From: a virus
Virus record (IMG/VR): IMGVR_UViG_3300033153_003362
Location: 1-43,884 of that record
Length of the DNA: 43,884 bases
Reading direction: 5' to 3' (one strand)
The notes under the pieces are model-generated. The model did not search any database. It was not told the origin of the DNA and saw only the letters and a program-made list of their open reading frames with translations. Made by a program: the position numbers and the translations under genes. This document shows, in pieces, positions 26,424 through 34,812 of the stretch; the stretch's first letter is position 1, and every line of letters starts with the position of its first letter.

Positions 26424-26461
26424 AAAGAGCGCACGCAAGCATATAGCTGCGTGCGCTCTTT
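26424..26461 (-). terminator. Strong Rho-independent terminator after the head genes
   Basis: A perfect 14-bp inverted repeat AAAGAGCGCACGCA (26424-26437) and TGCGTGCGCTCTTT (26448-26461) with a 10-base loop. On the minus strand it is followed by CTTTTTCTTTT. It lies between the capsid-region genes and tail tubular A, the same position as the T7 terminator downstream of gene 10, which lets head genes be expressed more than tail genes. Confidence 0.93.
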
Positions 26462-26486
26462 ATTCGCACTTCATAAACTGCTCTTA

Positions 26487-26975
26487 TTATCGTCCGATTG
26501 TCTCTAGCTCGACGTTAATCGTGCCAGCAGCAGCCACTTCGGATACAAGAGTTAAGCACACCCAATATGAATCATCAGGGATCGCCCCAATAGCGTCGGT
26601 CACGATGTCTTGGAAAGATTTCCCTTTCACTTCATCGATACCCAACGCGGCCAGACCGTTCGCAGGAGAGCCGATAGCACTCCCAGCCGAAATGTCTAAG
26701 CCATCAGCAAGAGCATCCAAGTCCGCAGCCGTCTCGTCCATCCGATAAAGACCTACGTCAATTTCGGTGGCTCCGGCGATCGCGTCATTTAGGATTCTAC
26801 AAGCAACGGGAATTTCATGAGCGCCCACTATAAATAGAGCTTTAATGTCGCCCGCGGCGTCCGCAACTTCTGTCTCAAAAATAACAGTCCGAACAGTTGG
26901 TTTTACCCCACTGGACTTGTGAGCATCTGTCGCTTCACCGGCTAATACTTTAGGATCAATTTTATCAAATGACAT
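26487..26975 (-). CDS. Probable capsid-associated (decoration) protein
   Basis: 162 residues. A short polar N-terminus is followed by a beta-rich domain with hydrophobic strands (PTVRTVIFETEVADAAGDIKALFIV, YWVCLTLVSEVAAAGTINVELE) and an acidic, Ala/Asp-rich middle. It lies directly after the capsid gene and before the head terminator, with SD AGGAGG, so it should be made at capsid-like levels. Decoration or head-stabilising function is inferred from position and composition. Confidence 0.65.
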   Translation of the reverse strand: MSFDKIDPKVLAGEATDAHKSSGVKPTVRTVIFETEVADAAGDIKALFIVGAHEIPVACRILNDAIAGATEIDVGLYRMDETAADLDALADGLDISAGSAIGSPANGLAALGIDEVKGKSFQDIVTDAIGAIPDDSYWVCLTLVSEVAAAGTINVELETIGR

Positions 26976-27009
26976 GATTTCCTCCTATTAGTCAGTTGCC
27001 TGACTTAGA

Positions 27010-27894
27010 TTAGTCAGTAGTTTGGACTTTTTGGACAAGAACACCCTCGGTACGAACAGCACCCAAGGTCCAGTTTACCTGAACCTGAGTGGTCTGAACC
27101 AAGTCAGTACGCTCTTGAACTTTAATCTCAAATTGTTTCGGCATCGCGTAACATAGCGCGCGTGAACTCATCGCGATACAGTCACGTGTACCCCCGGTGA
27201 CGGTTAATACAGGATTCGTTGCGTTAGCAGCGAATTTAATCAAGCGTATTCCAACCGCTTCCTGAATTGAACCTTTCTCGATAGCGAACTGTCGAGTATA
27301 GTCACCCGAAACCAACTCGATTTCGCTCATCAACGCTGTATGCTCATCACCAGCGATGCAAAGAATGAAATCTTCAATCATGTCGTTTCCAACATCATTG
27401 TCGATGAAATTCTGAACGATCTCAAGGAGTTTCTCATAAGTGAACCCGGCTGTTGCGTCAACGGTCAAGCCGCCATCCGCAGCAAAGGTCACTGTGGTGT
27501 CAAAATCTTCACCCGTAACAACGTCAGCCAACGCGGCTTCGGTACCAATACGGTCATGCACACGGGCCATAGCCATAGCACACGCTTTTTGGTATTCACG
27601 TTCGGGGTTCAATAATACTTGGGAAATATCATCTTCATCGATCGGCAACGTCAGAGAAAATCGGCGTCTGCCAATTTTTCGACGTGTGATCTTTAGATCG
27701 GAAAAGTTTACGGTGTTAAACCGTCCATTAAGCTCTTGGGCTTCAATGGATCCAACACCATCATACGCATACGCTTTACCGCGTAATTGCTTAACCGGGA
27801 AAATTCCAGCTAGGCGGGCTTTCATCTGCTGTGCTTCTTGATGAACGCCGTCTGAGAACTGAATAACTCTTGCTGTCTCGATTTGAGCGGCCAT
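27010..27894 (-). CDS. Major capsid protein
   Basis: 294 residues. It follows the scaffold gene and has the composition and strand pattern of podovirus capsid proteins of this size: an early helical arm, a KITRRKIGRRRFSLTLPIDEDD segment, a spine-helix-like FTYEKLLEIVQNFIDNDV, and C-terminal strands (KQFEIKVQERTDLVQTTQVQVNWTLGAVR) typical of the HK97-fold. SD AGGAGG precedes the ATG, and the gene has its own 166-base leader. Short relative to T7 gp10 (about 345). Confidence 0.88.
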   Translation of the reverse strand: MAAQIETARVIQFSDGVHQEAQQMKARLAGIFPVKQLRGKAYAYDGVGSIEAQELNGRFNTVNFSDLKITRRKIGRRRFSLTLPIDEDDISQVLLNPEREYQKACAMAMARVHDRIGTEAALADVVTGEDFDTTVTFAADGGLTVDATAGFTYEKLLEIVQNFIDNDVGNDMIEDFILCIAGDEHTALMSEIELVSGDYTRQFAIEKGSIQEAVGIRLIKFAANATNPVLTVTGGTRDCIAMSSRALCYAMPKQFEIKVQERTDLVQTTQVQVNWTLGAVRTEGVLVQKVQTTD

Positions 27895-28060
27895 GGTTAG
27901 CCTCCTATTAAAAGGTTTACACTAGAGTTGGTACGCTCCCCGGACCACCGGACGTGTTGCCTTTATTCAGGGCGGCTAAACCCTACGGACGTGATTAACG
28001 CTCCCCGCTCTTATATCTAAAGTTAACATAACATTTCACGTTATGTCAAGTACATTCCAA
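27895..28060 (-). promoter_or_regulatory. Capsid-gene leader with putative promoter, inverted repeat and direct repeats
   Basis: This is the longest untranslated stretch inside the late arm. Reading leftward it starts with CTTGACA (-35-like, 28049-28044). A 7-bp inverted repeat ACATAAC/GTTATGT (28026-28046) overlaps it. No convincing -10 lies at the normal distance. Nearer the gene, ACGCTCCCCG occurs at 27933-27942 and 27998-28007, and CGGACGTG at 27949-27956 and 27986-27993. The SD AGGAGG sits just before the ATG. A capsid-specific promoter or structured leader is likely but not proven. Confidence 0.45.
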
Positions 28061-28969
28061 TTATTTTTTAATCGCTCCTATCTGATCGTACAAGTCTTTG
28101 ACTTGTTTGTTGATTGCATCGTGCTTAGGATGACGGAAATCTTTGTACGCGGGGTCAGCCATCAACGTGCGCGCTTCTTCCTGCAAAGCCGTCGCATCCG
28201 TCGCTGAACCTTTACCCCCGATGTTCAAGTCATCCTCTTTCATATATTTATCAAAGACGTTATTAAGGACTCCGGAGAGCAGCATAAGACTTTTATTATC
28301 TAAACTGGCTATCTGGTCTTTGAACGCATCTGGTACGTTTGCTTTCATAATATCATTAGCAATTTTTAACTTCGCATCCTTACCTTCACCGAAATGACCA
28401 TCAGCTAACTTCTCAAAATCAGCAGCTTGTACTTCGGCAGAAGTAGCCAGCTCATTAGCTTTCGCGAAAAGCGCTCCGTCATAACCTTCGGTCAACATAT
28501 TAACTTGCCACGGCTGTAGCCCCGCTTTGTGAAATAACTCTTTCATCTCGCCTTGGAAACCTTCATCTCTCCCAAACTTCTTTGAATACTCCGTTTCAGG
28601 GAACTGATACGCGTCCACAGATTCCGGTCGGACTTTTTCAGCATAAGCCTGAATTTGCTCAGGAGTAGCATCTAAGCCCGGGATTGCTAAAGGATCTTGC
28701 TGCCTTTGCCCGATCAAAGTCTGAGCGCCATCAAAATCAGCAAACAGCTTCTCAAACGAAGTCACTTCCTTCATATAGGGCTTGTCTTTGTACGCATCTG
28801 GTATGGATTTCGCGAACTCCGCCGCCGCAGGGTTTGGTGTGGGCTCTGGGGTTGGGTGGTCAATTTTGACCGAGGGGTTAGGCGTAGGCTCAGGCGTAGG
28901 CTCAGGCGTAGGGGTTGGCGTTGGAGTTGGAGTTGGTTCTGGTGTTGGTGTTGGTGTTGGTTCTGGCAT
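28061..28969 (-). CDS. Scaffold-like capsid assembly protein with Pro/Thr-repeat N-terminus
   Basis: 302 residues. The first 40 residues are (P-T/E)n repeats, a disordered arm. The rest is helical with a typical scaffold order: [30 protein letters not shown], then [18 protein letters not shown], as in capsid assembly proteins of many podoviruses. The C-terminal [18 protein letters not shown] is helical and charged, as needed to bind capsid. SD AGGAG precedes the ATG. The repeat-rich arm is unusual for a scaffold. Confidence 0.8.
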   Translation of the reverse strand: MPEPTPTPTPEPTPTPTPTPTPEPTPEPTPNPSVKIDHPTPEPTPNPAAAEFAKSIPDAYKDKPYMKEVTSFEKLFADFDGAQTLIGQRQQDPLAIPGLDATPEQIQAYAEKVRPESVDAYQFPETEYSKKFGRDEGFQGEMKELFHKAGLQPWQVNMLTEGYDGALFAKANELATSAEVQAADFEKLADGHFGEGKDAKLKIANDIMKANVPDAFKDQIASLDNKSLMLLSGVLNNVFDKYMKEDDLNIGGKGSATDATALQEEARTLMADPAYKDFRHPKHDAINKQVKDLYDQIGAIKK

Positions 28970-28977
28970 GGTCTCTC

Positions 28978-29244
28978 CTATAGTTTAGTATGTTCTATCT
29001 TTTTAAGCAATCCCGCCGGTATTCCACGACGGACATCAAGGTACAGCCTTCTACGTGATTCGTTAAAAATCGTCCCCATAGGGTTTATCTCCCTAGCGGT
29101 GGGGTCGGCTTCGATCGTTGAACGAGTGAAGAAACAGCTATTCATCATCCAATTAAAAAATATCTGTCCTGCTTCGGTTTCTGCTATTTCTGTTATTGCT
29201 CGTCTTATTTGGTCTTTATCTTGTTTACCCGGCTGGTCTGTCAC
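28978..29244 (-). CDS. Bbp19-like small phage protein
   Basis: 88 residues starting with GTG at 29244, overlapping the portal 3' end by 20 bases. The block [17 protein letters not shown] and [17 protein letters not shown] matches the Bbp19-like family, small proteins found near portal or terminase genes whose function is unknown. It lies between portal and scaffold. Confidence 0.75.
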   Translation of the reverse strand: MTDQPGKQDKDQIRRAITEIAETEAGQIFFNWMMNSCFFTRSTIEADPTAREINPMGTIFNESRRRLYLDVRRGIPAGLLKKIEHTKL

Positions 29245-30970
29245 TCATGGCTCCGATCATCATTGACTGCGCTTGTGCGCCTTTCATGCCCGCATCCGCA
29301 GCCGCCGCGATTTGCTCTTGCTGAGCAGCGGCTTTGTTGGCTTCGGCTATGCCTTCGCGAATAGCCTTCACAGTATCCATATCGTTTAGTTTGTCTTCAC
29401 CGATGTTGGTCAAGTCGGCGGCTTGTTTAATAATTTCATCAATGTTCACATTATGCAACCCTTCCGGAAAGGCCTGTCCGGCCCCGATAGCAATATCGAG
29501 GAAGGTTGTAAGACCCTGCATTTCCTCAGTCTTCATCACGCGCGCGGCTGGGGAAATGTACTCAATCTCATATATAGGAAGGTCTTTCTCGATCGCGTTC
29601 CTTACCGCATCAGGGAAATAGAGAGGTTCAAGACCTTTATCAGCAATTTCTTTCTCTATATCGCTTCCCCGGACAACGCCCATGTGACCCATATCAAATA
29701 GGTCATTGAAAGCGCCTTGCAATAGTGGAGTGAACAACTCGTTCATCTGACGCTTGTAAAGGGCTGAATTAGCATCCCCGCGAATCCGGTCACGAATCTG
29801 AGCTTCCCCCAAAGTCATGCGGGTTTCGTTATTGAAATCAAGAAGTCGGTCGATCATGAAGGCTTTGGAGATTTCTTCCTGTAAAGTCTTGGCAAGTTCG
29901 AGCAAAGGTCTCAAGTCGCCCACATCGTTGATCTGACCGATAGGCGCCTTTTCCCCTAGCCCAGAGGTCTGGAATACGTTCAGAGCGTCAGCCGAAGTAT
30001 CTACGATGCTCGGGCCGAGCGCGCCATTATCCAGAAGGTAAAGGGGCGGCGAACCAACTTTTTCGGAGTTCTTCATCAGAATCTCCATAATGAGGTTCAA
30101 GCGCAGAATAGCCGGCATCGCAAACATAGAGGGCGACCGGCCGTACACTTCCGTCATCGCTTTCGCTATGCGGGAAACGATCAAAGGCGGCTGTAGAAAT
30201 CCCGATTCTCTCAGGATTTTAGAGGTATCCCACTCGAAATGAATGGAAGAAATAGGCATGGCTTTGTTGCCGAATTGATATTTGGGGTTATCCACCATGC
30301 GCGGCTCAACCACTTGCATGACACGGATCTTATCGTGAAACATCCCTTTTAGATATTTGTCCTGATTATCTTTGGAGACGTTTTTGATACCGAAGGTTTC
30401 TACGAGTTGCCGGACCGTATAGAAGTCATCGATAAAGGTTGAGACAATACGCCCCTCTTTGTTTTCTTCAACTAAAAAATTCTTCACTGAAACAGGGAAG
30501 AATTTGAGGGGTTGCATGAAATCGGTCGTGCGTTTGCGGTGAATACCCGCAATCCCGAAGGCGCCTTGGTCAAACATATATTCCGCCAACGCCGGTACGA
30601 GATTAGCTTCCGGTTGATCGAGGAAGCCTGTAAATCGATTGGTGATCTCCTTATAAAAATCTTTGTTCTCTTTCGTGTCAGGAATATGTTTCGGGCGGGC
30701 TAAACGTACAGATCGTGCGCCGTTGGGCCATAATTGACCTATCAAAGCAGAAGCCATCGCATTGTTGGCTTGCGGGGCTACGGTCGAATATAATTGTTCG
30801 GTTAAAAATTCTCCGGGCATCGGAGTGGAAAGGAAATGCTGTTTTCTGGTGTGGACATATTCTCCACAGAACTCCCAGATATTGTGCCAGTGTTGCTTTA
30901 TTGCTTCGTTGTCTTTGACCCGCGTCTTGAGAGTCTCGACTCTACTCGGAATCTTAGCTGATTGAACCAT
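29225..30970 (-). CDS. Portal (head-to-tail connector) protein
   Basis: 581 residues, of the podovirus head-tail connector family. Visible features: an N-terminal helical region (IKQHWHNIWEFCGEYVHTRKQHF), QLYSTVAPQANNAMASALIGQLWPNG, an all-beta wing region, and a C-terminal Ala/Gln-rich helical crown (NKAAAQQEQIAAAADAGMKG). It forms the ring through which DNA is packaged and ejected. It is downstream of the terminase genes, as expected. Confidence 0.93.
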   Translation of the reverse strand: MVQSAKIPSRVETLKTRVKDNEAIKQHWHNIWEFCGEYVHTRKQHFLSTPMPGEFLTEQLYSTVAPQANNAMASALIGQLWPNGARSVRLARPKHIPDTKENKDFYKEITNRFTGFLDQPEANLVPALAEYMFDQGAFGIAGIHRKRTTDFMQPLKFFPVSVKNFLVEENKEGRIVSTFIDDFYTVRQLVETFGIKNVSKDNQDKYLKGMFHDKIRVMQVVEPRMVDNPKYQFGNKAMPISSIHFEWDTSKILRESGFLQPPLIVSRIAKAMTEVYGRSPSMFAMPAILRLNLIMEILMKNSEKVGSPPLYLLDNGALGPSIVDTSADALNVFQTSGLGEKAPIGQINDVGDLRPLLELAKTLQEEISKAFMIDRLLDFNNETRMTLGEAQIRDRIRGDANSALYKRQMNELFTPLLQGAFNDLFDMGHMGVVRGSDIEKEIADKGLEPLYFPDAVRNAIEKDLPIYEIEYISPAARVMKTEEMQGLTTFLDIAIGAGQAFPEGLHNVNIDEIIKQAADLTNIGEDKLNDMDTVKAIREGIAEANKAAAQQEQIAAAADAGMKGAQAQSMMIGAMSDRPAG

Positions 30971-30974
30971 AGTT

Positions 30975-31244
30975 TTATAACCTCAGTAAGAATGATCGGG
31001 ATAAATTCTCTTGTTGGTTGGAACCAAAACCCTTTGAAGGTGTGTTCGATGCGGCGTACTGTTTTGCGTTCTGACGTTTCTGTGTAGTCTGCGCTTCTAC
31101 CTTCGCTTCTTCCTTCGCTTTGATCCCGGCTGCCGTTGCATCCCTCGCCGCATTCTCCTCAGCCCTCTTTTTCTTCGCATCACCTATTGGGTTCAGGGAA
31201 AACGGATTGCGGATAATATCACCAAAAAATGTGCCTTTCGACAT
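30975..31244 (-). CDS. Small protein between portal and terminase
   Basis: 89 residues. A polar N-terminus (GTFFGDIIRNPFSLNPIG) leads into an Ala/Glu/Lys helix and a C-terminal segment (TPSKGFGSNQQENLSRSFLLRL) similar to that of small head-completion-like proteins often found beside portal genes. SD GGGGG precedes the ATG. Assigned weakly. Confidence 0.6.
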   Translation of the reverse strand: MSKGTFFGDIIRNPFSLNPIGDAKKKRAEENAARDATAAGIKAKEEAKVEAQTTQKRQNAKQYAASNTPSKGFGSNQQENLSRSFLLRL

Positions 31245-31254
31245 TGGCTACCCC

Positions 31255-32892
31255 CTATGTAAAATCCATATTAACTTTGGTCGTCGAGGTTTTTGGTTTT
31301 CCGCTTATTCGTTGTGCCGTTTGGTATGGGCTCGACTTCTTTGTAACGGTCCGGCTAGACCCCTTCCTCTTTAAGTTATCATATTTCACGATAAATGCAA
31401 AGGTTAAAATGAAAGAATCCCAAATGTCCGGAGACATCCCTAACTTGAGTTTTATCTCCGATTTCGGCACCATGAACTTCTTCTTCGTCGGTGACTCCTT
31501 ATAATCAGGGATCATCGCGCATTCGGTGAAGAAATCGTCCTCATCAGGGATGTTAACATTCCCGTCGTGAATCCAGTCCCGAGCGTTAATATACATCTCA
31601 GAACGCTTGTTCAAATACATATCTTTTTCAGTTGGATTCTGATTGAAATAGATACCTTGGATAATACCGCGATGACCCCATGAGTTCAGGAGATCGATCG
31701 TGCCGTAGCCTTGGGCATAATCAAAGAACACTTTGACAGGGTTCCAGCGTTTGATTAGCCGGTCAACGACGTTTGCCAATTCAACCGAAGGCTCACCAGT
31801 ATCCCCGGGCGTATTCTCCATGACTTTGTAAAAGAGAATCTGCCTTCCGCGCCTTGCCGTGATAACTGTCCGGTCATTTGAGCGGGCGCAGTCAACGCCA
31901 AAGACGATAGGGGCGTTGTTATCTACGATGTTGCATTTGCGCGCTTCCAAGAGCTTTTGCTTATCTATCAGGGATTCCCCCGAAACAACGAAGGCTTCCG
32001 CAGGGTCCATGGGGTATTCTTGCTGAAATTTCCAAACTTTGCCGAGCGTCACGATCTTATTGCGCCGCCAAAGGATCTGCTGGTCATCGAGGTTAAAGAG
32101 GTGTTTGAGGTTCTCCTCCTCCGGGGTGCAGGCGAAATTAGGGGTTGTCGGGGTGCGATATTCAAGCTGCCAGTACCAAGGGATGAAGATAAGCTGAAAT
32201 ATCCCCTTGCCGGCCAGAGCGTCCATCGCCTTGCGGTAGAACATATTGCCTATGCCGTTGGCGGTCGATTCCATGATAATCTCTGTGTTTGGGGCTTCTG
32301 CGATCGCCTGAAAGAGACCGGTCTCCAATTCATCGGTTTTCTCATAAAACGCGGCTTCGGAACAGTGAAGCTGCTTGATCGTGAACCCACGACCAATATC
32401 CTCGTTCCCTGCGGTTCCAACAGTGTATTCTGAAATCAAAGTCTTTTCGGGGTCTTTAGGGTTGGGGAAGGCAAATTTAAGCTGATTCTTGTTGGCGGTG
32501 TCGGTGTCGGGCGCGAGCGCCGCGGGCATATTGCTGTGATACCTTTTGACAATATCAAAGAGGGGGCCGGTGGTCTTCGCCTGATGTGACAGGATGAAGG
32601 TCGAAGATTCAGGGTTAAAGACTGTGTGCTGGTAAAACCGCGCGGCTGTGTAGGTGGACATCCCTTGTTGGCGCCCTTTTAAGATCAGCGCACGCACAAA
32701 ACCCATATTCCGCTTCTGTTCTTCCAGCTTTGCGTGAACGTAGAGCTGAGCCTTGTTGAAGATGAAAGGCGCGAGCTCCCCCTCCTTCGTTCTGATCTCA
32801 AGGGCGTTTTTAGCGAAGAACGGCAGATTCTCTTTAAGAAGCTTGTACGTCTTCGTTCTCTGGTGGTGTTCCTTGTTCGGTACTTGGCTCAT
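31255..32892 (-). CDS. terL: Terminase large subunit
   Basis: 545 residues, the ATPase-nuclease that packages DNA. The Walker A-type motif GRQQGMST (73-80) is preceded by RALILK. The Walker B-like segment LHCSEAAFYE and the coupling motif IIMESTANG follow near 176-212. The nuclease domain starts at FGVDCARSNDRTVI (Asp334), with a second acidic motif FFDYAQGYGTID. The chain ends with a Lys/Ser/Thr-rich tail. Its start lies inside a small overlapping zinc-ribbon gene. Confidence 0.96.
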   Translation of the reverse strand: MSQVPNKEHHQRTKTYKLLKENLPFFAKNALEIRTKEGELAPFIFNKAQLYVHAKLEEQKRNMGFVRALILKGRQQGMSTYTAARFYQHTVFNPESSTFILSHQAKTTGPLFDIVKRYHSNMPAALAPDTDTANKNQLKFAFPNPKDPEKTLISEYTVGTAGNEDIGRGFTIKQLHCSEAAFYEKTDELETGLFQAIAEAPNTEIIMESTANGIGNMFYRKAMDALAGKGIFQLIFIPWYWQLEYRTPTTPNFACTPEEENLKHLFNLDDQQILWRRNKIVTLGKVWKFQQEYPMDPAEAFVVSGESLIDKQKLLEARKCNIVDNNAPIVFGVDCARSNDRTVITARRGRQILFYKVMENTPGDTGEPSVELANVVDRLIKRWNPVKVFFDYAQGYGTIDLLNSWGHRGIIQGIYFNQNPTEKDMYLNKRSEMYINARDWIHDGNVNIPDEDDFFTECAMIPDYKESPTKKKFMVPKSEIKLKLGMSPDIWDSFILTFAFIVKYDNLKRKGSSRTVTKKSSPYQTAQRISGKPKTSTTKVNMDFT

Positions 32893-32965
32893 CCTTATCC
32901 TCGTAGTAGCAACTCATATCACAATCCTTCATTGGTTTCCCACAATTCTTACAGTAGTCTGGCAT
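32834..32965 (-). CDS. 43-residue zinc-ribbon protein overlapping terL
   Basis: Read directly from the minus strand: 43 residues beginning MPDYCKNCGKPMKDC with four Cys (CxxC then CxxxC) that could bind one zinc, followed by an acidic tail (EDKDEPSTEQGTPPENEDV). The SD AAGGAGAA is strong. It overlaps the terL start by 59 bases in another frame, so it is coupled to terL. Function unknown; a terminase accessory is inferred only from position. Confidence 0.6.
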   Translation of the reverse strand: MPDYCKNCGKPMKDCDMSCYYEDKDEPSTEQGTPPENEDVQAS

Positions 32966-33011
32966 AAGATTCTCCTTGCCCCCTCAAGTTAGCAGAACAG
33001 GGGCTTGACTG

Positions 33012-33464
33012 CTATATATCGATGACATCGGCCTCTGATGTATCGAGGGTGTCCAAAAACTCTCCTAGCGTACCTTTAACGGATACGCTCTTAATGTTCT
33101 GCTGCGGCTTACCCATAACCCTATCCATGAGTTCTTTGATGGCAGCAGCATCCCCATTTGCCGCCGCGTCCACAAATTGCGCGGCTATAGCTTCGCCCTT
33201 GGTCATCCCGAAGTATTTAGGGTCAGACCCCTCATACGGGAAGTTCAGATTAAGGACAGACAGCTCAGCAAGGAGATTAGCAGCGTTTCCTTTGTCAAAC
33301 TTCGGCTGGGGAATCACAGCGCGCGGAACCCCATCTTCCCAGATAATCTCATAATTCTTCTTCCCTGCCGCGGGATTCACTGGTGCGTTTATTGACTCCT
33401 CGGTAGGCGCGTAGGGCTTTAGCGCTTTAGAGGTCGTTGATGTCGGTGGTTTCTTCTGGGTCAT
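33012..33464 (-). CDS. Probable terminase small subunit
   Basis: 150 residues. The N-terminus is polar and Pro/Ala-rich. The middle includes GMTKGEAIAAQFVDAAANGDAAAIKELMDRVMGKPQQNIKS, whose IKELMDR(V)MGKP block is typical of small terminases and related phage proteins that read helical DNA-binding domains. It lies just upstream of terL (with the small zinc-ribbon gene between). SD GGAGAG precedes the ATG. It overlaps the upstream gene by 38 bases. Confidence 0.65.
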   Translation of the reverse strand: MTQKKPPTSTTSKALKPYAPTEESINAPVNPAAGKKNYEIIWEDGVPRAVIPQPKFDKGNAANLLAELSVLNLNFPYEGSDPKYFGMTKGEAIAAQFVDAAANGDAAAIKELMDRVMGKPQQNIKSVSVKGTLGEFLDTLDTSEADVIDI

Positions 33465-34101
33465 CCAACTCTCCTAATTCACCTTCTTTTTTCATATCCT
33501 CGCCCAAACCTTCAACTCTGTCCTCAGTCTGCTTGGCAATATGCTTCTCGCTCACATCCTTCTTGGGCGCGGCTGGCGTAGCGGGGCCGGCGGTCTTCGC
33601 CGTATTCTTGAAGATTTTGGAATCCTTTTCCTGCAAGTCGGGATTCAGCTTTGCGACCTGAACATCCAATTCCAAATCTTCCCGGTGTATCCCTAGATGC
33701 TTCGCGTACCCTTTAGGGTCGTTTGAAGCAAAGTATACCGCTTCCCGCAACTTAAACAGGGAAGGGTAAAGGTTCACCGGCACGCCCAGAGCATTTGTCC
33801 GGACTACGCGCTCAAGGTCTTGGCGACCCATGTAGCGGATATTGTTGAGGTCAGCCGAGAATCCGTCTTCGGGCGATAGCGGCGTTATTTCCAGAATATG
33901 ATACGTTCTGAATATCACGTAGTCATCATAAGCCTGTTTAAGCTTCGGAGACAGAATCTTGTTTTTAATAACGGAAAGCACTTTGTCGGTGGAAGGAACG
34001 ATACACGTGATCTCATAATTTTTAAGGATACGCTCTTTCCCCATGACCCCTGATTTGGCGATGTACTCGCCGGTAAGCTTAACTTCAAATCCTTTGCCCA
34101 T
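33427..34101 (-). CDS. First gene of the late arm, unknown function
   Basis: 224 residues, no family recognised. An N-terminal beta-rich domain (VKLTGEYIAKSGVMGKERILKNYEITCIV) is followed by a helical part (about 75-150) and an Ala/Lys/Pro-rich linker. The tail is very acidic (KKEGELGELDDPEETTDINDL), a feature common in proteins that bind DNA-binding partners. SD AAGGAGGTG is ideal. As the first late gene it might be a terminase partner or a regulator. Confidence 0.65.
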   Translation of the reverse strand: MGKGFEVKLTGEYIAKSGVMGKERILKNYEITCIVPSTDKVLSVIKNKILSPKLKQAYDDYVIFRTYHILEITPLSPEDGFSADLNNIRYMGRQDLERVVRTNALGVPVNLYPSLFKLREAVYFASNDPKGYAKHLGIHREDLELDVQVAKLNPDLQEKDSKIFKNTAKTAGPATPAAPKKDVSEKHIAKQTEDRVEGLGEDMKKEGELGELDDPEETTDINDL

Positions 34102-34138
34102 TTCACACCTCCTTGTTGGTTTTTATATCGTTAATGAA

Positions 34139-34167
34139 AGATTACCATTGTTGTATACATTTGTCAA
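34139..34167 (-). promoter_or_regulatory. Putative leftward promoter of the packaging/head arm
   Basis: On the minus strand TTGACA (34167-34162) is followed 17 bases later by TAATCT (34144-34139). The -35 is perfect and the -10 is weak. It lies about 40 bases before the start of the first late gene. Confidence 0.35.
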
Positions 34168-34200
34168 GAGTATCGTTAATTTTTTTTTTTTAATTTTTTC

Positions 34201-34265
34201 GGATTACATCCAGAGTTATCCAAGTTCCCGATCAAGAAGGCTGGATTACATCCATTTCTATCCAA
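34201..34265 (+). repeat. Pair of 23-bp direct repeats, 42 bp apart
   Basis: GGATTACATCCAGAGTTATC (plus CAA) starts at 34201 and GGATTACATCCATTTCTATC (plus CAA) at 34243, 19 of 23 bases identical. Start-to-start distance is 42 bp, about four helical turns, so bound proteins would face the same side. Each begins with a partial palindrome GGAT-TAC-ATCC. Probably a binding site for a regulator or initiator. Confidence 0.7.
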
Positions 34266-34306
34266 CAGCAGAGTGTCCGAACAAAGAAAGCAAAATAAAG
34301 TTTTTA

Positions 34307-34316
34307 TATAGGGAGA
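34307..34316 (+). promoter_or_regulatory. T7-promoter-like core, single copy
   Basis: TATAGGGAGA, identical to positions -4 to +6 of the T7 promoter, inside TTTTTATATAGGGAGAGAGA. The upstream recognition part matches poorly (9 of 17 bases). The genome has no recognisable T7-type RNA polymerase and I saw no second copy, so a function is doubtful. Confidence 0.2.
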
Positions 34317-34393
34317 GAGAGGTGGTGGACCAGATGCATCGGGGTCGGAAAATGATAGGGGGTGGGGGTCGGGATTCATTCTTGATTCATTGA

Positions 34394-34675
34394 TGCGCGG
34401 ATGCGGTGATGCATGATAGCATCAATGCATGGATGCGCGGATACAATGTTGCGCGGATGCGCGGTTGATAGCATCAAGCGTCAAGCATAATGGATGTATG
34501 CATCATCAGTAAAGCATCAAGCGTCAATCATCAATTCAGTAAAAAAAAACATAACTTTGAGTATATAAAAAGCGCAAATATACCATATATATAATACCTT
34601 TTATATTCTAGTTAAGTGATAAAAAGAATATTAGAATACGGATGCATTATTGCATAAGTGTATCAATGCGCGGAT
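34394..34675 (+). repeat. Iteron-like words TGCGCGGAT and GCATCAAGCGTCAA
   Basis: TGCGCGGAT occurs exactly at 34394, 34434, 34450 and 34667, with a near copy at 34458. TGATAGCATCAA occurs at 34414 and 34466. AGCATCAAGCGTCAA occurs at 34470 and 34513. The set lies beside AT-rich DNA, as iterons do at replication origins. Confidence 0.6.
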
Positions 34676-34700
34676 GTTATCCCTTGCGGTCATTCATCAA

Positions 34701-34709
34701 TGCTATAAT
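34701..34709 (+). promoter_or_regulatory. Extended -10 promoter candidate
   Basis: TGCTATAAT has the extended -10 form (TGn plus a perfect TATAAT). The upstream TTGCGG (34684-34689) is only 14 bases away, so this would act through the extended -10. It would read into the plus-strand arm. Confidence 0.4.
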
Positions 34710-34812
34710 GTAACATTCCGCAAGATTCAACACCTTTAGAATTGTATGTATGAAAACATATTTCATCATCCGTACTAACATGGTCATGGTGATAGTATTC
34801 ACCCGATTCCGC

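Noticed and set aside
28061-28969. Pro/Thr repeat as a separate plus-strand Gly/Val-repeat gene
   Set aside because: The plus-strand frames there are antisense to the scaffold's repeat arm and have no SD.
34206-34224. DnaA-box-like TTATCC sequence
   Set aside because: Only part of the consensus (TTATCCAAG rather than TTATNCACA), and no second good copy; better explained by the 23-bp repeats.
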